A stretch of 10,733 nt of DNA from an uncultured Caryophanales bacterium (GCA_947065955.1 CAMSXY010000029.1:1-10733); one strand, 5' to 3'. Counted from the first letter of the stretch, positions 1 through 7,769 are shown. Notes: a model not told the origin generated them from the letters alone. A program made the numbers and translations.

Positions 1-29
1 TCTTTCCCTACACGACGCTCTTCCGATCT
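1..29 (+). other. Illumina TruSeq read-1 adapter (not biological)
   Basis: The 29 bases match the 3' part of the universal TruSeq adapter, ending in the characteristic GCTCTTCCGATCT. The insert starts at base 30. The leftmost reading frame stays open through this segment only because the adapter happens to lack a stop in that frame, so residues encoded here must not be counted as protein. Confidence 0.98.
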
Positions 30-1667
30 TGTTGCATAACCATAATCGGATGCATACATGAGTCCGATGGCGCCCCTCCATTTTGTTGGATGGGATTCAA
101 ATACTACATTATTTCTTTCATCATTATATAAATTATTTCTTGTTTGGTGTTGTAAATGGTTACTAGTTGTATCTGTTCCACCTAAATTCCACTCATGTTC
201 TTGATCAATATAGCTTTTACTTGTTTCTTCTATACTTTGTAAATAGATTTCATTTAACTCTACTTGTAAAGTTGCTTTACTCCAATCATTTATTCCATAA
301 TCTTCATGTCCACCATTTGCCTCTGTTTTATCCCATTCTATATCCTCACTATAAAAGTCATTTCGTATCAATTTGGCCTGTCCACTAAATACTCCTATTA
401 TTCTCCACAATTCATTATTAAAACTTACATAATTATTGGGATTTTTACCTACATATCTTAAATTTTGGTTTGGATCTTCATCCATAACACTTGATACATT
501 TTGTAAAAGTTCCTGGGCCATATACCTTTTTTTTACCTCGTTTGATTCCGTTTCCTTTCCTGCTCCTGTTGTGACCTTTACTTTGTAACTTCCTGGTTCT
601 GGGGATATAATGGTTTGTGTTATCTCCTTTGAAAGAATGTTTCCTTCTTTATACCAACTATAGTAGTATCCACTAATGGTACTTTTTGGTTCTACACTAG
701 CCGTTAATACTGTTTTGTTATCTACTATACTTTCTTTAATTGTTACTATTGGCTCCGTTTTATCAATTCCACTGATCGTTAGATTATCTGCATAAATATA
801 ATTTGTTCCATCGTATATTCTTGCTCTTAACGTTCCATTTTCTTCAACTGTTAGTATATTTTCATAAGGATACCATGTTATATTGTTAAAACTATACTCA
901 TAAACAAATCCTTCTTTCGTTGGATAAATAATTTCTACTTTCTTATTTGTTGTGTATTCTTCTATTGTTAAAATTTTTATTACTGGTTTTTCTATACTAT
1001 CTGTAGTTACAATGATTTCTTTTATTTCAGATTCCTTATTTTCTAGGGAAGTATTCATAAGTCTTACCTGAATTTTGTAAGTTGTATTTAACGTTAATCC
1101 TGTGTATATTTTTGTACTTAAATTTCCAGTTAAAGTATCTCCATTTTCCCACTTTTTTTCTTCTATATCTTCATTGAAAGAGGCAATGCGATATTCATGT
1201 TTTTCTAAAAAGCTTTCCTCCTCTTTATAAGTTGTGTATATTGTGATAGAATTTGTTGTAACCTCGCTTACAATATTTTCTATCACAGGAGGTGTTGTAT
1301 CAAGAATATCGCAACTTCCCTCGATTATCTGTAAAGTTTCTAAAGTTCCATTCGCACAATAGACTCCATTACTTACATCCACCACTTTAACAACACTTTT
1401 TTCCTTATAGATTTTTCCAGATATAAAGTTCCCTTTATTTGTTAAAGGCAAATCTACAATACTTATTTTTCCATTCTCTTCCATCACAAATATATTTTTT
1501 AACTCATATGTTTCATAAGCACTAAATAGATTTTGAACACTTGCTTTAAAAGCACCTTTTTTAGAATCTTCTATAATATTTATAATAATAGGTACACTCA
1601 TTAAAGCAATAATTCCAAGTATTATGATTACTGCTAATAGTTCGATCACTGTAAAACCTTTTTTCAT
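30..1667 (-). CDS. Prepilin-like surface protein with FN3/Ig-like modules, C-terminus cut off
   Basis: About 546 codons are visible, read leftward from ATG at 1665-1667; the 3' end is lost at the fragment edge. A good ribosome binding site (AGAGGG) lies about 5 bases upstream. The N-terminus MKKGFTVIELLAVIIILGII is a class III prepilin leader: cleavage is expected after Gly4, with Phe at +1 and Glu at +5, followed by a hydrophobic helix to about residue 30. A small pilin-like head follows to about 120, containing two cysteines. Residues about 125-222 look like a fibronectin-III module (TTPPVIENIVSEVTTNSITI at the start, LTLNTTYKIQVR near the end). Residues 225-305 and 306-380 look like two further beta-sandwich/Ig-like modules. 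From about 400 on (RYVGKNPNNYVSFNNELWRI, then YGINDWS, then GLMYASDYGYAT) the sequence resembles a large surface-protein domain common in gut Bacillota, possibly related to DUF6273 or C-type-lectin/FGE folds. It is likely membrane-anchored or assembled by a type II/IV-pilus-like machine and outward facing, perhaps an adhesin. Leader and architecture are seen; function is inferred. Confidence 0.85.
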
Positions 1668-1709
1668 ATTATCCCTCTACTTTCTTATAGTATACTTTTA
1701 TTTATACTC

Positions 1710-1738
1710 ATTATCTCATTAGGATTTTCAAAAATCAA
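1710..1738 (-). promoter_or_regulatory. Predicted sigma-A promoter for the left prepilin-like gene
   Basis: On the minus strand, a -35 box TTGATT (1738-1733) is followed after exactly 17 bases by a -10 box GATAAT (1715-1710), preceded by TGA, giving an extended -10 look. The start codon is about 43 bases further on. The rest of the 194-base gap between this gene and the ftsX terminator is AT-rich, with no supportable gene. AT-rich DNA yields chance boxes, so this is moderate evidence. Confidence 0.5.
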
Positions 1739-1861
1739 CAAAGCAACCTATTATAAAAGCTAATAAAAAGTATTATAATAAGAGATATTATTTCATTTTT
1801 ATTTAGCTTATAAGAAAATTCTTTTGCTTTTTCTTAATTTTTTTATATTTTTTCACTCTAT

Positions 1862-1895
1862 AAAAAAATTACTGAATCTTTACAGTAATTTTTTT
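1862..1895 (-). terminator. Intrinsic terminator after ftsX (symmetrical, could work both ways)
   Basis: There is a perfect 13-bp inverted repeat (AAAAAAATTACTG at 1862-1874, CAGTAATTTTTTT at 1883-1895) with an 8-base loop. It lies 15 bases beyond the ftsX stop. The ends of the stem are A/T tracts, so a uridine run follows the hairpin on either strand. It closes the prepilin-prfB-yitT-ftsE-ftsX unit and separates it from the next prepilin-like gene. Confidence 0.88.
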
Positions 1896-1909
1896 ATTAT
1901 TCATTAAAA

Positions 1910-2809
1910 TTAGATTTTTAAATGTTTTTTTACAGCACGATAACTTCCAAACATTCCAACCAACATTCCTATCACCAATAAAAGCAAAGAAGTTTGATAC
2001 ACAAAAGGTGTTGGAGAAATCAGTTTTAAAAAAGGAGAAAAAACTTGTCCATTGAAATGTTGATAAATCGCAACATATCCATATGTTGTTAAAATGATTG
2101 GAATAATGGTTCCAATGATTCCTAAAAATAATCCTTCAAAAATAAAGGGAATTTTTATATTTAAATTAGAAGCCCCAACAAGACGCATAATTTCGATTTC
2201 TCTTTTTCTTGAAAAAATTGTAATTTTAATAGTATTTGAAATTAAAAAGGCAGTAACTAAAACAAGGGCAATAACAGATATATAACTTGCTTTTCTAAGA
2301 ACATCAAATATTGTAATTAAACTATCAATAATCGTCTCCCCATATTCTACTCCATAAACATTATCTAGTTTTCGAATATTATCAGCTACTTCTCCTATTT
2401 TTTCGATATCTGTTACTTTGATTAAATACTCATCACGAACAGGTGTATTTTCTCTTGTATATTTTGATAAAATCATTTCAAAGGTACGATCTTCTTCAAT
2501 CATTTCCTTTGTAATATCCATTCGATCTTTAAAGGTTTTTGATTCTACATAATTCAAAAGATCTATAGAATCACCAAGTTTTTCAATAATCTCATCGCTT
2601 GCTCCTCTTTCAATAAATACTACGATTGTTAGATCTTTTTCGACATTATCTGCAAAATTATTAACATTTGCCGATAAAACCATAGAAAGGGCAACTACAA
2701 TTAGAGTAATCGTAATACAGGAAATAGAGGCTAAAGATAAGGAAAAATTTCGAAATACACTTTTAAAAGAATCTCGTATATTTCTTCCTAACATTCTAAA
2801 TAGCTTCAT
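1910..2809 (-). CDS. ftsX: Cell division ABC-transporter-like permease FtsX
   Basis: This is the membrane subunit of FtsEX, which in Gram-positives relays ATP hydrolysis by FtsE to peptidoglycan hydrolases outside the cell (PcsB/CwlO type). The 299-residue protein has the FtsX plan: cytoplasmic N-terminus (MKLFRMLGRNIRDS), TM1 about 26-48, an extracellular domain about 49-170, then TM2 about 174-196, TM3 about 222-246 and TM4 about 272-292. The cytoplasmic coupling segment SRKREIEIMRLVGAS (200-214) is typical. An ATG at 2830 would add seven residues but has a poor ribosome binding site. The ATG at 2809 follows AGAAAGGA at about 10 bases and gives the usual family N-terminus, so it is chosen. 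With this start the gene overlaps the end of ftsE by 14 bases, implying translational coupling. It is the last gene before the terminator; no hydrolase or ctp-type protease gene follows. Confidence 0.95.
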   Translation of the reverse strand: MKLFRMLGRNIRDSFKSVFRNFSLSLASISCITITLIVVALSMVLSANVNNFADNVEKDLTIVVFIERGASDEIIEKLGDSIDLLNYVESKTFKDRMDITKEMIEEDRTFEMILSKYTRENTPVRDEYLIKVTDIEKIGEVADNIRKLDNVYGVEYGETIIDSLITIFDVLRKASYISVIALVLVTAFLISNTIKITIFSRKREIEIMRLVGASNLNIKIPFIFEGLFLGIIGTIIPIILTTYGYVAIYQHFNGQVFSPFLKLISPTPFVYQTSLLLLVIGMLVGMFGSYRAVKKHLKI

Positions 2810-3491
2810 GTCGATAGGTTCCTTTCTCATAATCTTTTAAAATTCTACCAGAGTCTAATAAAACAACCCTTTTTTGCATTCTCTGTACAATATCTGTATC
2901 ATGGGTTACCATAATGATAGTAGTCCCTAACTTATTAATTTCCTCTAATACTTGCATAATTCCTAAACTGGTTGTTTCGTCCAAATTTCCTGTCGGTTCG
3001 TCACAGATTAATAGTTTAGGTCCATTTACAATGGCTCTAGCGATGGCAACTCTTTGTTGTTCTCCACCCGATAACTGATTAGGATAATTTTTTACTTTAT
3101 GTTTTAAACCAACTAAATCAAGAACCTTTAATACTTTTTCATGAATTTCTGCTTTTGGAATGCCAAATACTTCTAGTGTAAAAGCTACATTTTCATAAAC
3201 TGTTGAACGTTCTAATAATTTAAAATCTTGAAATACGACCCCTATTTTTCTTCTTATTTTATATACGTTTCTATTTTTTAACTTTGCAACATCAATACCA
3301 CCAATATTAATAATTCCACTGGTTGGTTTTTCTGCTCGATAAAGCATTTTGATTAAAGTAGATTTTCCACAACCTGTAGATCCAATTACAAAAACAAATT
3401 CGCCTTTTTCTATAGTTAAATCAAGATCATAAACCGCAGTAACTCCATTTTTATATACTTTTTTAACATTTTTCATTCGAATTAAATCCAT
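2796..3491 (-). CDS. ftsE: Cell division ATP-binding protein FtsE
   Basis: This is the cytoplasmic ATPase that partners FtsX. At 231 residues it is a standard FtsE. Visible motifs are Walker A GSTGCGKST (37-45), Q-loop Gln88 in VVFQDF, ABC signature LSGGEQQRVAIARA (140-153), Walker B LLICDE followed by PTGNLD, and the H-loop MVTHD with His197. The Walker A filler residues differ from the common GPSGAGKST but the essential Gly-Lys-Ser-Thr is intact. An upstream ATG at 3527 would lie inside yitT and add 12 non-homologous residues. The ATG at 3491, preceded by GGAGG and AGGTG, gives the expected start MDLIRMKNVKKVY. The gene lies 7 bases after yitT and overlaps ftsX. Confidence 0.96.
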   Translation of the reverse strand: MDLIRMKNVKKVYKNGVTAVYDLDLTIEKGEFVFVIGSTGCGKSTLIKMLYRAEKPTSGIINIGGIDVAKLKNRNVYKIRRKIGVVFQDFKLLERSTVYENVAFTLEVFGIPKAEIHEKVLKVLDLVGLKHKVKNYPNQLSGGEQQRVAIARAIVNGPKLLICDEPTGNLDETTSLGIMQVLEEINKLGTTIIMVTHDTDIVQRMQKRVVLLDSGRILKDYEKGTYRHEAI

Positions 3492-3498
3492 AATACAC

Positions 3499-4365
3499 CT
3501 ACTTTCCTCCCAATACTTCATATGCATCTGTTACAAGTAAAAAAGCATTTTTATCGATTGCTCGAATTCCTTCTTTTACAATAAAATATTGTTTTGTTGG
3601 AATAATACACATGATCATTTTTTGATGGTTTCCTGTATAACCACCTTTAGCATTTAATACAGTAATTCCATGATTCAAATTTTCCATAATAAATCGTTTT
3701 ACTTCGGCTTCTTCTTCTGTGATCACATAAACAGCCTTCGACTGTGAAATTCCAAGAATAACTTTATCTGTCATAATACTAATAATATACATATTAATAA
3801 TAGAATAGATAAATTTTTGCCAACCAAAGACAAATAAACTTGTGAAAATAATAACTCCATCTGTAAAAAACATAGAATTTCCTATAGAAATTTTAAAATA
3901 TTTTGAAACAATTTGGTTTAGTATATCGGTTCCCCCTGTTGTAAAACCTGATTTAAAAATAAGTCCCATACCAAAACCACTAATAACCGCTCCAAACAGT
4001 ACAAGAACTACAATTTCCGTTGTTCCCAAATCAATATATTTAAAAATAGGGACCGTTAATTCTACAAAAATAGGATATAAAATAGATCCTATAATTGAAT
4101 TTTTTGTTTTTTCAAATCCTAGTAAAGTAAAACTTAAAATTAGTAAAAAGATGGATCCTATTAGAATCGTAATAGAGGGGGTAATATGTAACGTTTTATT
4201 TAACATTACTGCAATACCACTTACCCCATAAACTAAATCGTTTGGTAAAACAAATATGTTAAAAGCAATCGAAACTAGTAAAATTCCTAGGATAAACTGA
4301 ATATACCGTTTTACTTTTCCATTTTCATAATTAATTTTTCGAGGTTTTTTTTTCTTAAAAATCAA
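3499..4365 (-). CDS. YitT-family (DUF2179) membrane protein, TTG start
   Basis: This is a 288-residue integral membrane protein of the YitT/DUF161-DUF2179 family, whose substrate and function are not established. A lysine/arginine-rich N-terminus (1-20) is followed by hydrophobic helices at about 21-41, 62-83, 91-108, 117-137, 165-181 and 184-202. The family motif GFTTGGTDIL is at 140-149. A soluble C-terminal DUF2179 domain spans about 208-285, with GGYTG at 241-245. The start is TTG and overlaps the prfB stop TGA as TTGA (4362-4365), with AAGGAA about 9 bases upstream; no ATG precedes the first membrane helix. Its position between prfB and ftsE suggests co-expression with both. YitT-family genes near prfB/ftsEX also occur in some other Bacillota, so I regard the linkage as ancestral rather than an insertion. 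Confidence 0.92.
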   Translation of the reverse strand: MIFKKKKPRKINYENGKVKRYIQFILGILLVSIAFNIFVLPNDLVYGVSGIAVMLNKTLHITPSITILIGSIFLLILSFTLLGFEKTKNSIIGSILYPIFVELTVPIFKYIDLGTTEIVVLVLFGAVISGFGMGLIFKSGFTTGGTDILNQIVSKYFKISIGNSMFFTDGVIIFTSLFVFGWQKFIYSIINMYIISIMTDKVILGISQSKAVYVITEEEAEVKRFIMENLNHGITVLNAKGGYTGNHQKMIMCIIPTKQYFIVKEGIRAIDKNAFLLVTDAYEVLGGK

Positions 4366-5463
4366 TTTCTACACTTCCTTAAATATTCTTCAACAAATAC
4401 ATCAATATCTCCATCCATAACTTTTCCTACATTTGTGTTTTCTATATTAGTTCTATGGTCTTTCACTAAAGAATAGGGATGCATTGTATAAGTACGAATT
4501 TGAGACCCAAAATTAATTTCCATATTGGTTCCCTTTATTTTTTTTAATTCTTCTTCTTTTTTTTCAATCTCTAATTGATATAATTTACTTTTTAAGACTT
4601 CCATAGCTTTTTCTTTATTTTGAATTTGACTTCTTTCATTTTGACAAGTAACTACGATTTTAGTGGGAAGATGGGTAATTCTTACTGCACTATCGGTTGT
4701 ATTAACCCCTTGTCCTCCACAACCACTACTTCTATAAACATCGATTCTTAAGTCACTTTCTTTTATGTCTAATTCAATATTTTGATCGATCATAGGTGTG
4801 ATATCAATGGAAGCAAAAGAAGTTTGTCTTTTATTGTTTGCATTAAAAGGCGATAAACGGATCAATCTATGAATTCCCTTTTCTGATTTTAAATATCCAA
4901 AAGCATAAAGTCCTTTTACTAAGATAGAACTACTTTTAATTCCTGCTTCTTCTCCTTTTTGCTCATCCATAATATCATAAGAAAAGCCTCTTCTGTCACA
5001 AAAACGTAGATACATTCTTTCTAACATTTCTGCCCAATCTTGTGCTTCAGTTCCACCTGCACCTGCGTGAATTTCTAAAATAGCTCCTCCTTTATCATAA
5101 GGACCATCGAGTACAATTTCAACTTCTAGAGAATCTACTTTGTCTTTTATTTTTAAAAGTTCTTCTTCTAACATTTTTTGAATTTCTAAATCTATATTAT
5201 TTTTTAAAAATAAAGCCATTTCTAAGTTTGTTTCAATTTCTTGTTTTAAATTATTTGTTTTTGCAAGTAAGTTTTTAAGTGTATTTAATTCTTGAAGGAT
5301 CGCTTCGCTTTTTCGTAAATTTTCCCAAAAACCTTCCCTAGAAACTTCTTTTTCTAATTCTTCTACGCGTTTTTGTTTTTGTTCAGGGTCAAAGAGACCT
5401 CCATAATTGATTCATTTTATTTTTAGAGTTTGTATATTCACTAATTAATTCGTTTATTTCCAT
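4362..5463 (-). CDS. prfB: Peptide chain release factor 2, expressed through a programmed +1 frameshift
   Basis: RF2 releases nascent chains at UGA and UAA codons on the ribosome. The gene starts at ATG 5463 (AAAGGA about 6 bases upstream). It reads 24 codons, meets an in-frame TGA at 5389-5391, and continues in the +1 frame from GAC at 5390, giving about 366 residues, the normal RF2 length. The downstream frame alone (from the ATG at 5219) would lack the N-terminal about 81 residues, so annotating only that part would be wrong. Key motifs are present: the RF2-specific SPF tripeptide (about 204-206, in LIRLSPFNANN) that reads UGA, and GGQ (about 249-251, in SSGCGGQGVNT) that acts in the peptidyl transferase centre. 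The upstream prepilin-like gene ends 14 bases before the start, and yitT overlaps its stop. RF2 concentration should autoregulate expression through the frameshift, as known for this family. Confidence 0.97.
5388..5402 (-). promoter_or_regulatory. prfB autoregulatory +1 frameshift site
   Basis: On the minus strand, GGAGG (5402-5398), a 3-base spacer, the slippery CTT (5394-5392), the stop TGA (5391-5389) and a following C form the classic RF2 recoding site. The internal Shine-Dalgarno-like GGAGG sits at the same 3-base distance as in Escherichia coli prfB. When RF2 is scarce the paused ribosome slips from CTT to TTT and continues at GAC. When RF2 is plentiful, translation stops at codon 25. 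Confidence 0.95.
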
Positions 5464-5477
5464 ATTTTTCCTTTCTT

Positions 5478-7031
5478 TTAAGAACCTAAAGTAAGAACAA
5501 TTCTGGATGCATAATAAGGCTTTTCAACACCAAATGCATAGTGGAAAGAAAATATTCCACATTTTTCTTTATATTCATGAGAACATCCTCTTACAACCCA
5601 TGGATATTCTGAATAAATGAGAATTGCAAAATCTGAATTCCAATGTAAAGTTTCAAAAGTTGCATCTCCTAATTTTCCTCTTTTATAAGCGACATTATCT
5701 TGTGAAGTCGTTCCATAACTATATAAGTCGTAATATTTTTCATTGGGGAAAGAAACTCCAGTGTAGTTATTTCCAGAAGTTAAAGGACCACTAAAACCTG
5801 AGGTATTGATAGAATCGTTTCCACTCATAGGAATTCCACTACCAGCACTTGATTCCATGACACCCATAACATAATCCCAAGCTCCCCCGCTCATATCAAA
5901 AATACCTGAGATATTTCCTGTAGTACTTTGTGGGTATTCTGTAGCTTTTCCATACTCTATCTGACAAGTTGCAGCGGAAGGGGCACTTTCTGTACTTGCA
6001 CCACATCCCGTTATATAGTTGCTGTTATTATTTAATCTTACTTCACCATTAATCCCATATTTAGATTGTGTCAAATAAGCAACAGCTCCCCATTCCATAT
6101 TTTTCATCATTCTTGATTCTACACTTATATTATAAAGGGACGCTATTTTTTTAGAGGTAGCAAATAAACTACTTACATTTTGCGTTGCCAAAGATCTTTG
6201 CGTTGGTAAAATGGTTGGTTTTTCGGAAGTTCCTGTTGTTTCAAATTTTCCCACCCAAATTCCATTTAATTCTGTATCTCCCAATGTAAAGGCTGGATGT
6301 GTTAAATATTGTCCATTGGTATTTCCTGTTGATTTCTTTACACTTTTTCTTTCAAATACAATTTGAATTTCCGTTGGTTCCATATCGATCCCATCTTTAT
6401 TAAATAGCATATACTTGTATCTTGGAATCCATACAAAATATCCTGTAATAGCACTTGCTGGAATTGTGGTTCCATAGCTAGCGTTTTGATAGGTATCATC
6501 TTTAACCGTTACTGCATTTGCCCATCTTTTATTTTCATAATCATACCAAGCGGTTGTACGATCTGCCACTTTTACCTCTCCTGCATCTGTAATAGTTACT
6601 GGAATTAATCCCTTATAAAGTTCTGGATCTGTACCATTTAAAACAGTATCGACATAGTAAGGTAATTTACTTTGACAGGCAGTATAATCAACAATTTCTT
6701 TTTGATATCTTCCATTTTCTACTGAAACCATTACAACTTGATCTGTATTTAAATCGGTTACATCAGAAATAGAATCCATCATTTCAATTTCGTTCATAAG
6801 TTCTAAGAAGCTAATACAATATACACTTCCATTTGTTTTCGGATAATTATTTTGATTCATATCTATAAAAGTATCTGTAGAGGCCAAAATGACTTTTTTT
6901 GTTGCCTCGCTCATTTTTTCCTGCGACTTTCGAATATTTTCAAGTATTGTAGGAAATGCTAAAAGAGCTATAATAGCTAAAAGTACAATTACACCAAGTA
7001 CTTCTGCTAGAGTAAAACCTTTTTTATTCAT
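5478..7031 (-). CDS. Prepilin-like protein with FGE/C-type-lectin-like ectodomain
   Basis: This is a complete 517-residue protein. The N-terminus MNKKGFTLAEVLGVIVLLAI is a prepilin leader (cleavage expected after Gly5, Phe +1, Glu +5) with a single hydrophobic helix to about 29. Residues 30-195 form a pilin-like stalk/head with Cys72 and Cys119. From about 197 (GYFVWIPRYKYMLFN) to the end the protein looks like a formylglycine-generating-enzyme/C-type-lectin-like fold: MKNMEWGAVAYL (309-320), GNISGIFDMSGGAWDYVMG (372-390), WVVRGCSH (478-485) and YASRIVL (507-513) line up with the family's xEWEYAA, GNVWEW, RGGSW and GFR blocks. I see no catalytic cysteine pair of true FGE, so a binding role is likelier than catalysis. 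The ATG is preceded by AGGTG about 5 bases away. It has its own promoter and is the first gene of the prfB-yitT-ftsEX unit; its stop lies next to the prfB ribosome binding site. Leader and fold resemblance are seen; adhesion or glycan binding is inferred. Confidence 0.88.
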   Translation of the reverse strand: MNKKGFTLAEVLGVIVLLAIIALLAFPTILENIRKSQEKMSEATKKVILASTDTFIDMNQNNYPKTNGSVYCISFLELMNEIEMMDSISDVTDLNTDQVVMVSVENGRYQKEIVDYTACQSKLPYYVDTVLNGTDPELYKGLIPVTITDAGEVKVADRTTAWYDYENKRWANAVTVKDDTYQNASYGTTIPASAITGYFVWIPRYKYMLFNKDGIDMEPTEIQIVFERKSVKKSTGNTNGQYLTHPAFTLGDTELNGIWVGKFETTGTSEKPTILPTQRSLATQNVSSLFATSKKIASLYNISVESRMMKNMEWGAVAYLTQSKYGINGEVRLNNNSNYITGCGASTESAPSAATCQIEYGKATEYPQSTTGNISGIFDMSGGAWDYVMGVMESSAGSGIPMSGNDSINTSGFSGPLTSGNNYTGVSFPNEKYYDLYSYGTTSQDNVAYKRGKLGDATFETLHWNSDFAILIYSEYPWVVRGCSHEYKEKCGIFSFHYAFGVEKPYYASRIVLTLGS

Positions 7032-7054
7032 AAGAACACCTACCCTTATTTTTC

Positions 7055-7083
7055 ATTATATCAAAATGGGTAAAAAAAAACAA
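7055..7083 (-). promoter_or_regulatory. Strong sigma-A-like promoter for the prepilin-prfB-yitT-ftsEX operon
   Basis: On the minus strand, -35 TTGTTT (7083-7078), a 17-base spacer and a perfect -10 TATAAT (7060-7055) preceded by TGA form an extended -10 promoter. Transcription would start near 7048, leaving a leader of about 17 bases with the AGGTG ribosome binding site. The -35 box and spacer lie inside the terminator hairpin arm and T-tract of the preceding rpmF operon. Confidence 0.8.
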
Positions 7084-7097
7084 CTATTCTGTTGTTT
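7072..7097 (-). terminator. Intrinsic terminator overlapping the 3' end of rpmF
   Basis: On the minus strand AAACAAC (7097-7091), a 6-base loop and GTTGTTT (7084-7078) form a 7-bp stem running straight into a T-tract to 7072. The pairing can extend upward with a G-U pair. The hairpin includes the last codons and first stop base of rpmF, so the gene and its terminator share sequence. The weak stem suggests partial read-through into the downstream operon. Confidence 0.7.
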
Positions 7098-7275
7098 CTT
7101 CTTTAGTTTTAATAACTTCTTTTCCTTTATAAGTTCCACATTCCTTGCAAACTCTATGTGGTCTTACATCGCTTCCACATTTTGGACATTTAGTTGTCCC
7201 ATTTTCTGTTATTTTATAATGGGTACGACGCATTCTTCCTCGTGTTTTACTAACTTTTCTAAATGGTACTGCCAT
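7084..7275 (-). CDS. rpmF: Large ribosomal subunit protein bL32
   Basis: This is a 63-residue bL32, the zinc-ribbon protein of the 50S subunit. The N-terminus MAVPFRKVSKTRGRMRRTHY is diagnostic. Two CxxC pairs (Cys30/Cys33 and Cys43/Cys46) show the zinc-binding form, not the cysteine-free paralogue induced under zinc limitation in some bacteria. The charged tail KTKEETTE is slightly long. It has an AAAGGTG ribosome binding site and lies 14 bases after yceD, the usual yceD-rpmF pair. Expression should come from the pyk promoter, ending at the overlapping terminator. Confidence 0.97.
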   Translation of the reverse strand: MAVPFRKVSKTRGRMRRTHYKITENGTTKCPKCGSDVRPHRVCKECGTYKGKEVIKTKEETTE

Positions 7276-7289
7276 TTTTTCACACCTTT

Positions 7290-7769
7290 CTATAATAAGT
7301 CTTTTAACTTCTCAAGTTCCGGATTTGTTTTTGGCTCTTCCTCTGTAATAACTTTCCAACCATCTCCTTTAACTTGGAAATCGGAAAGATCATCACTTAT
7401 TACTCGCATTGGAACTTCTGTTACTATATTTTCCCATATAATTGGTAAAATATCAATAGTATTTTGGTTTTTTCTTATCGATTGACCAATTTCTTCGAAA
7501 AGTTCTTCTATTTCTCCTTCTATTTTGAAGGAAAATGGATAAAGAACTGGTTTTAGAGTTTTGGCACACGTTAAAATCATAGTCCCGGTTACTAAAAGAT
7601 CTATTTCTATTTGCTCTAAAGCATTTTTAAAAAGATAACCTTTTAAAGTAATGGGTTTTAATTCTTCTATATCTGTGTTTTTTATCTCTTCTTCTTTAAA
7701 GGTATAGGTTGTATCTAATGAGATAGAATTTTCAAAATGATTTTTTAACTTTGTCAAATCAATGATCAT
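7290..7769 (-). CDS. yceD: YceD/DUF177 family protein
   Basis: This is a 159-residue DUF177 protein, a family almost always encoded directly upstream of rpmF and implicated in 23S rRNA/large-subunit accumulation in bacteria and plastids. The conserved core is present as TGTMILTCAKTLKPVLYPF (61-79). Family members usually have a second cysteine here (CxRC), but only Cys68 remains. The acidic stretch IEGEIEELFEE and the C-terminal NPELEKLKDLL also fit. The start ATG at 7769 is preceded by GAGGA inside the end of pyk. The gene begins 2 bases after the pyk stop, so coupling to pyruvate kinase translation is likely. Confidence 0.88.
   Translation of the reverse strand: MIIDLTKLKNHFENSISLDTTYTFKEEEIKNTDIEELKPITLKGYLFKNALEQIEIDLLVTGTMILTCAKTLKPVLYPFSFKIEGEIEELFEEIGQSIRKNQNTIDILPIIWENIVTEVPMRVISDDLSDFQVKGDGWKVITEEEPKTNPELEKLKDLL

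Noticed and set aside
1739..1861. A small RNA or additional promoters in the AT-rich gap before the left prepilin-like gene
   Set aside because: Several TATAAT-like strings and short inverted repeats occur, but none has a properly spaced -35 box or a stable GC-containing stem; they are expected by chance in such AT-rich DNA.
5219..5463. prfB as a pseudogene broken by a frameshift and in-frame stop
   Set aside because: The break is exactly the canonical RF2 recoding site (GGAGG, 3 bases, CTT TGA C), and the joined product has normal length with intact SPF and GGQ motifs.
5478..7031. Variable target protein of a diversity-generating retroelement (C-type-lectin-like C-terminus)
   Set aside because: The fold resemblance invites the idea, but no reverse transcriptase, accessory protein or template repeat is visible in the window. 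An all-versus-all search for an adenine-variable repeat pair in the genome would be needed.
5478..7031. A functional formylglycine-generating enzyme
   Set aside because: Only structural-type motifs of the fold are visible; the active-site cysteine pair arrangement is not recognised, and the protein is attached to a pilin leader.
30..7031. A type IV pilus or competence operon
   Set aside because: The two prepilin-like genes are separated by unrelated operons and terminators, and no PilB, PilC, PilD or minor-pilin cluster is present.
6889..7485. A 198-residue plus-strand reading frame opposite the prepilin start, rpmF and yceD
   Set aside because: It crosses three well-supported minus-strand genes, is dominated by Phe/Ser from antisense AT-rich coding, and matches no recognisable family. 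The same applies to plus-strand frames at 167-388, 2094-2285, 3842-4231 and 8946-9227.
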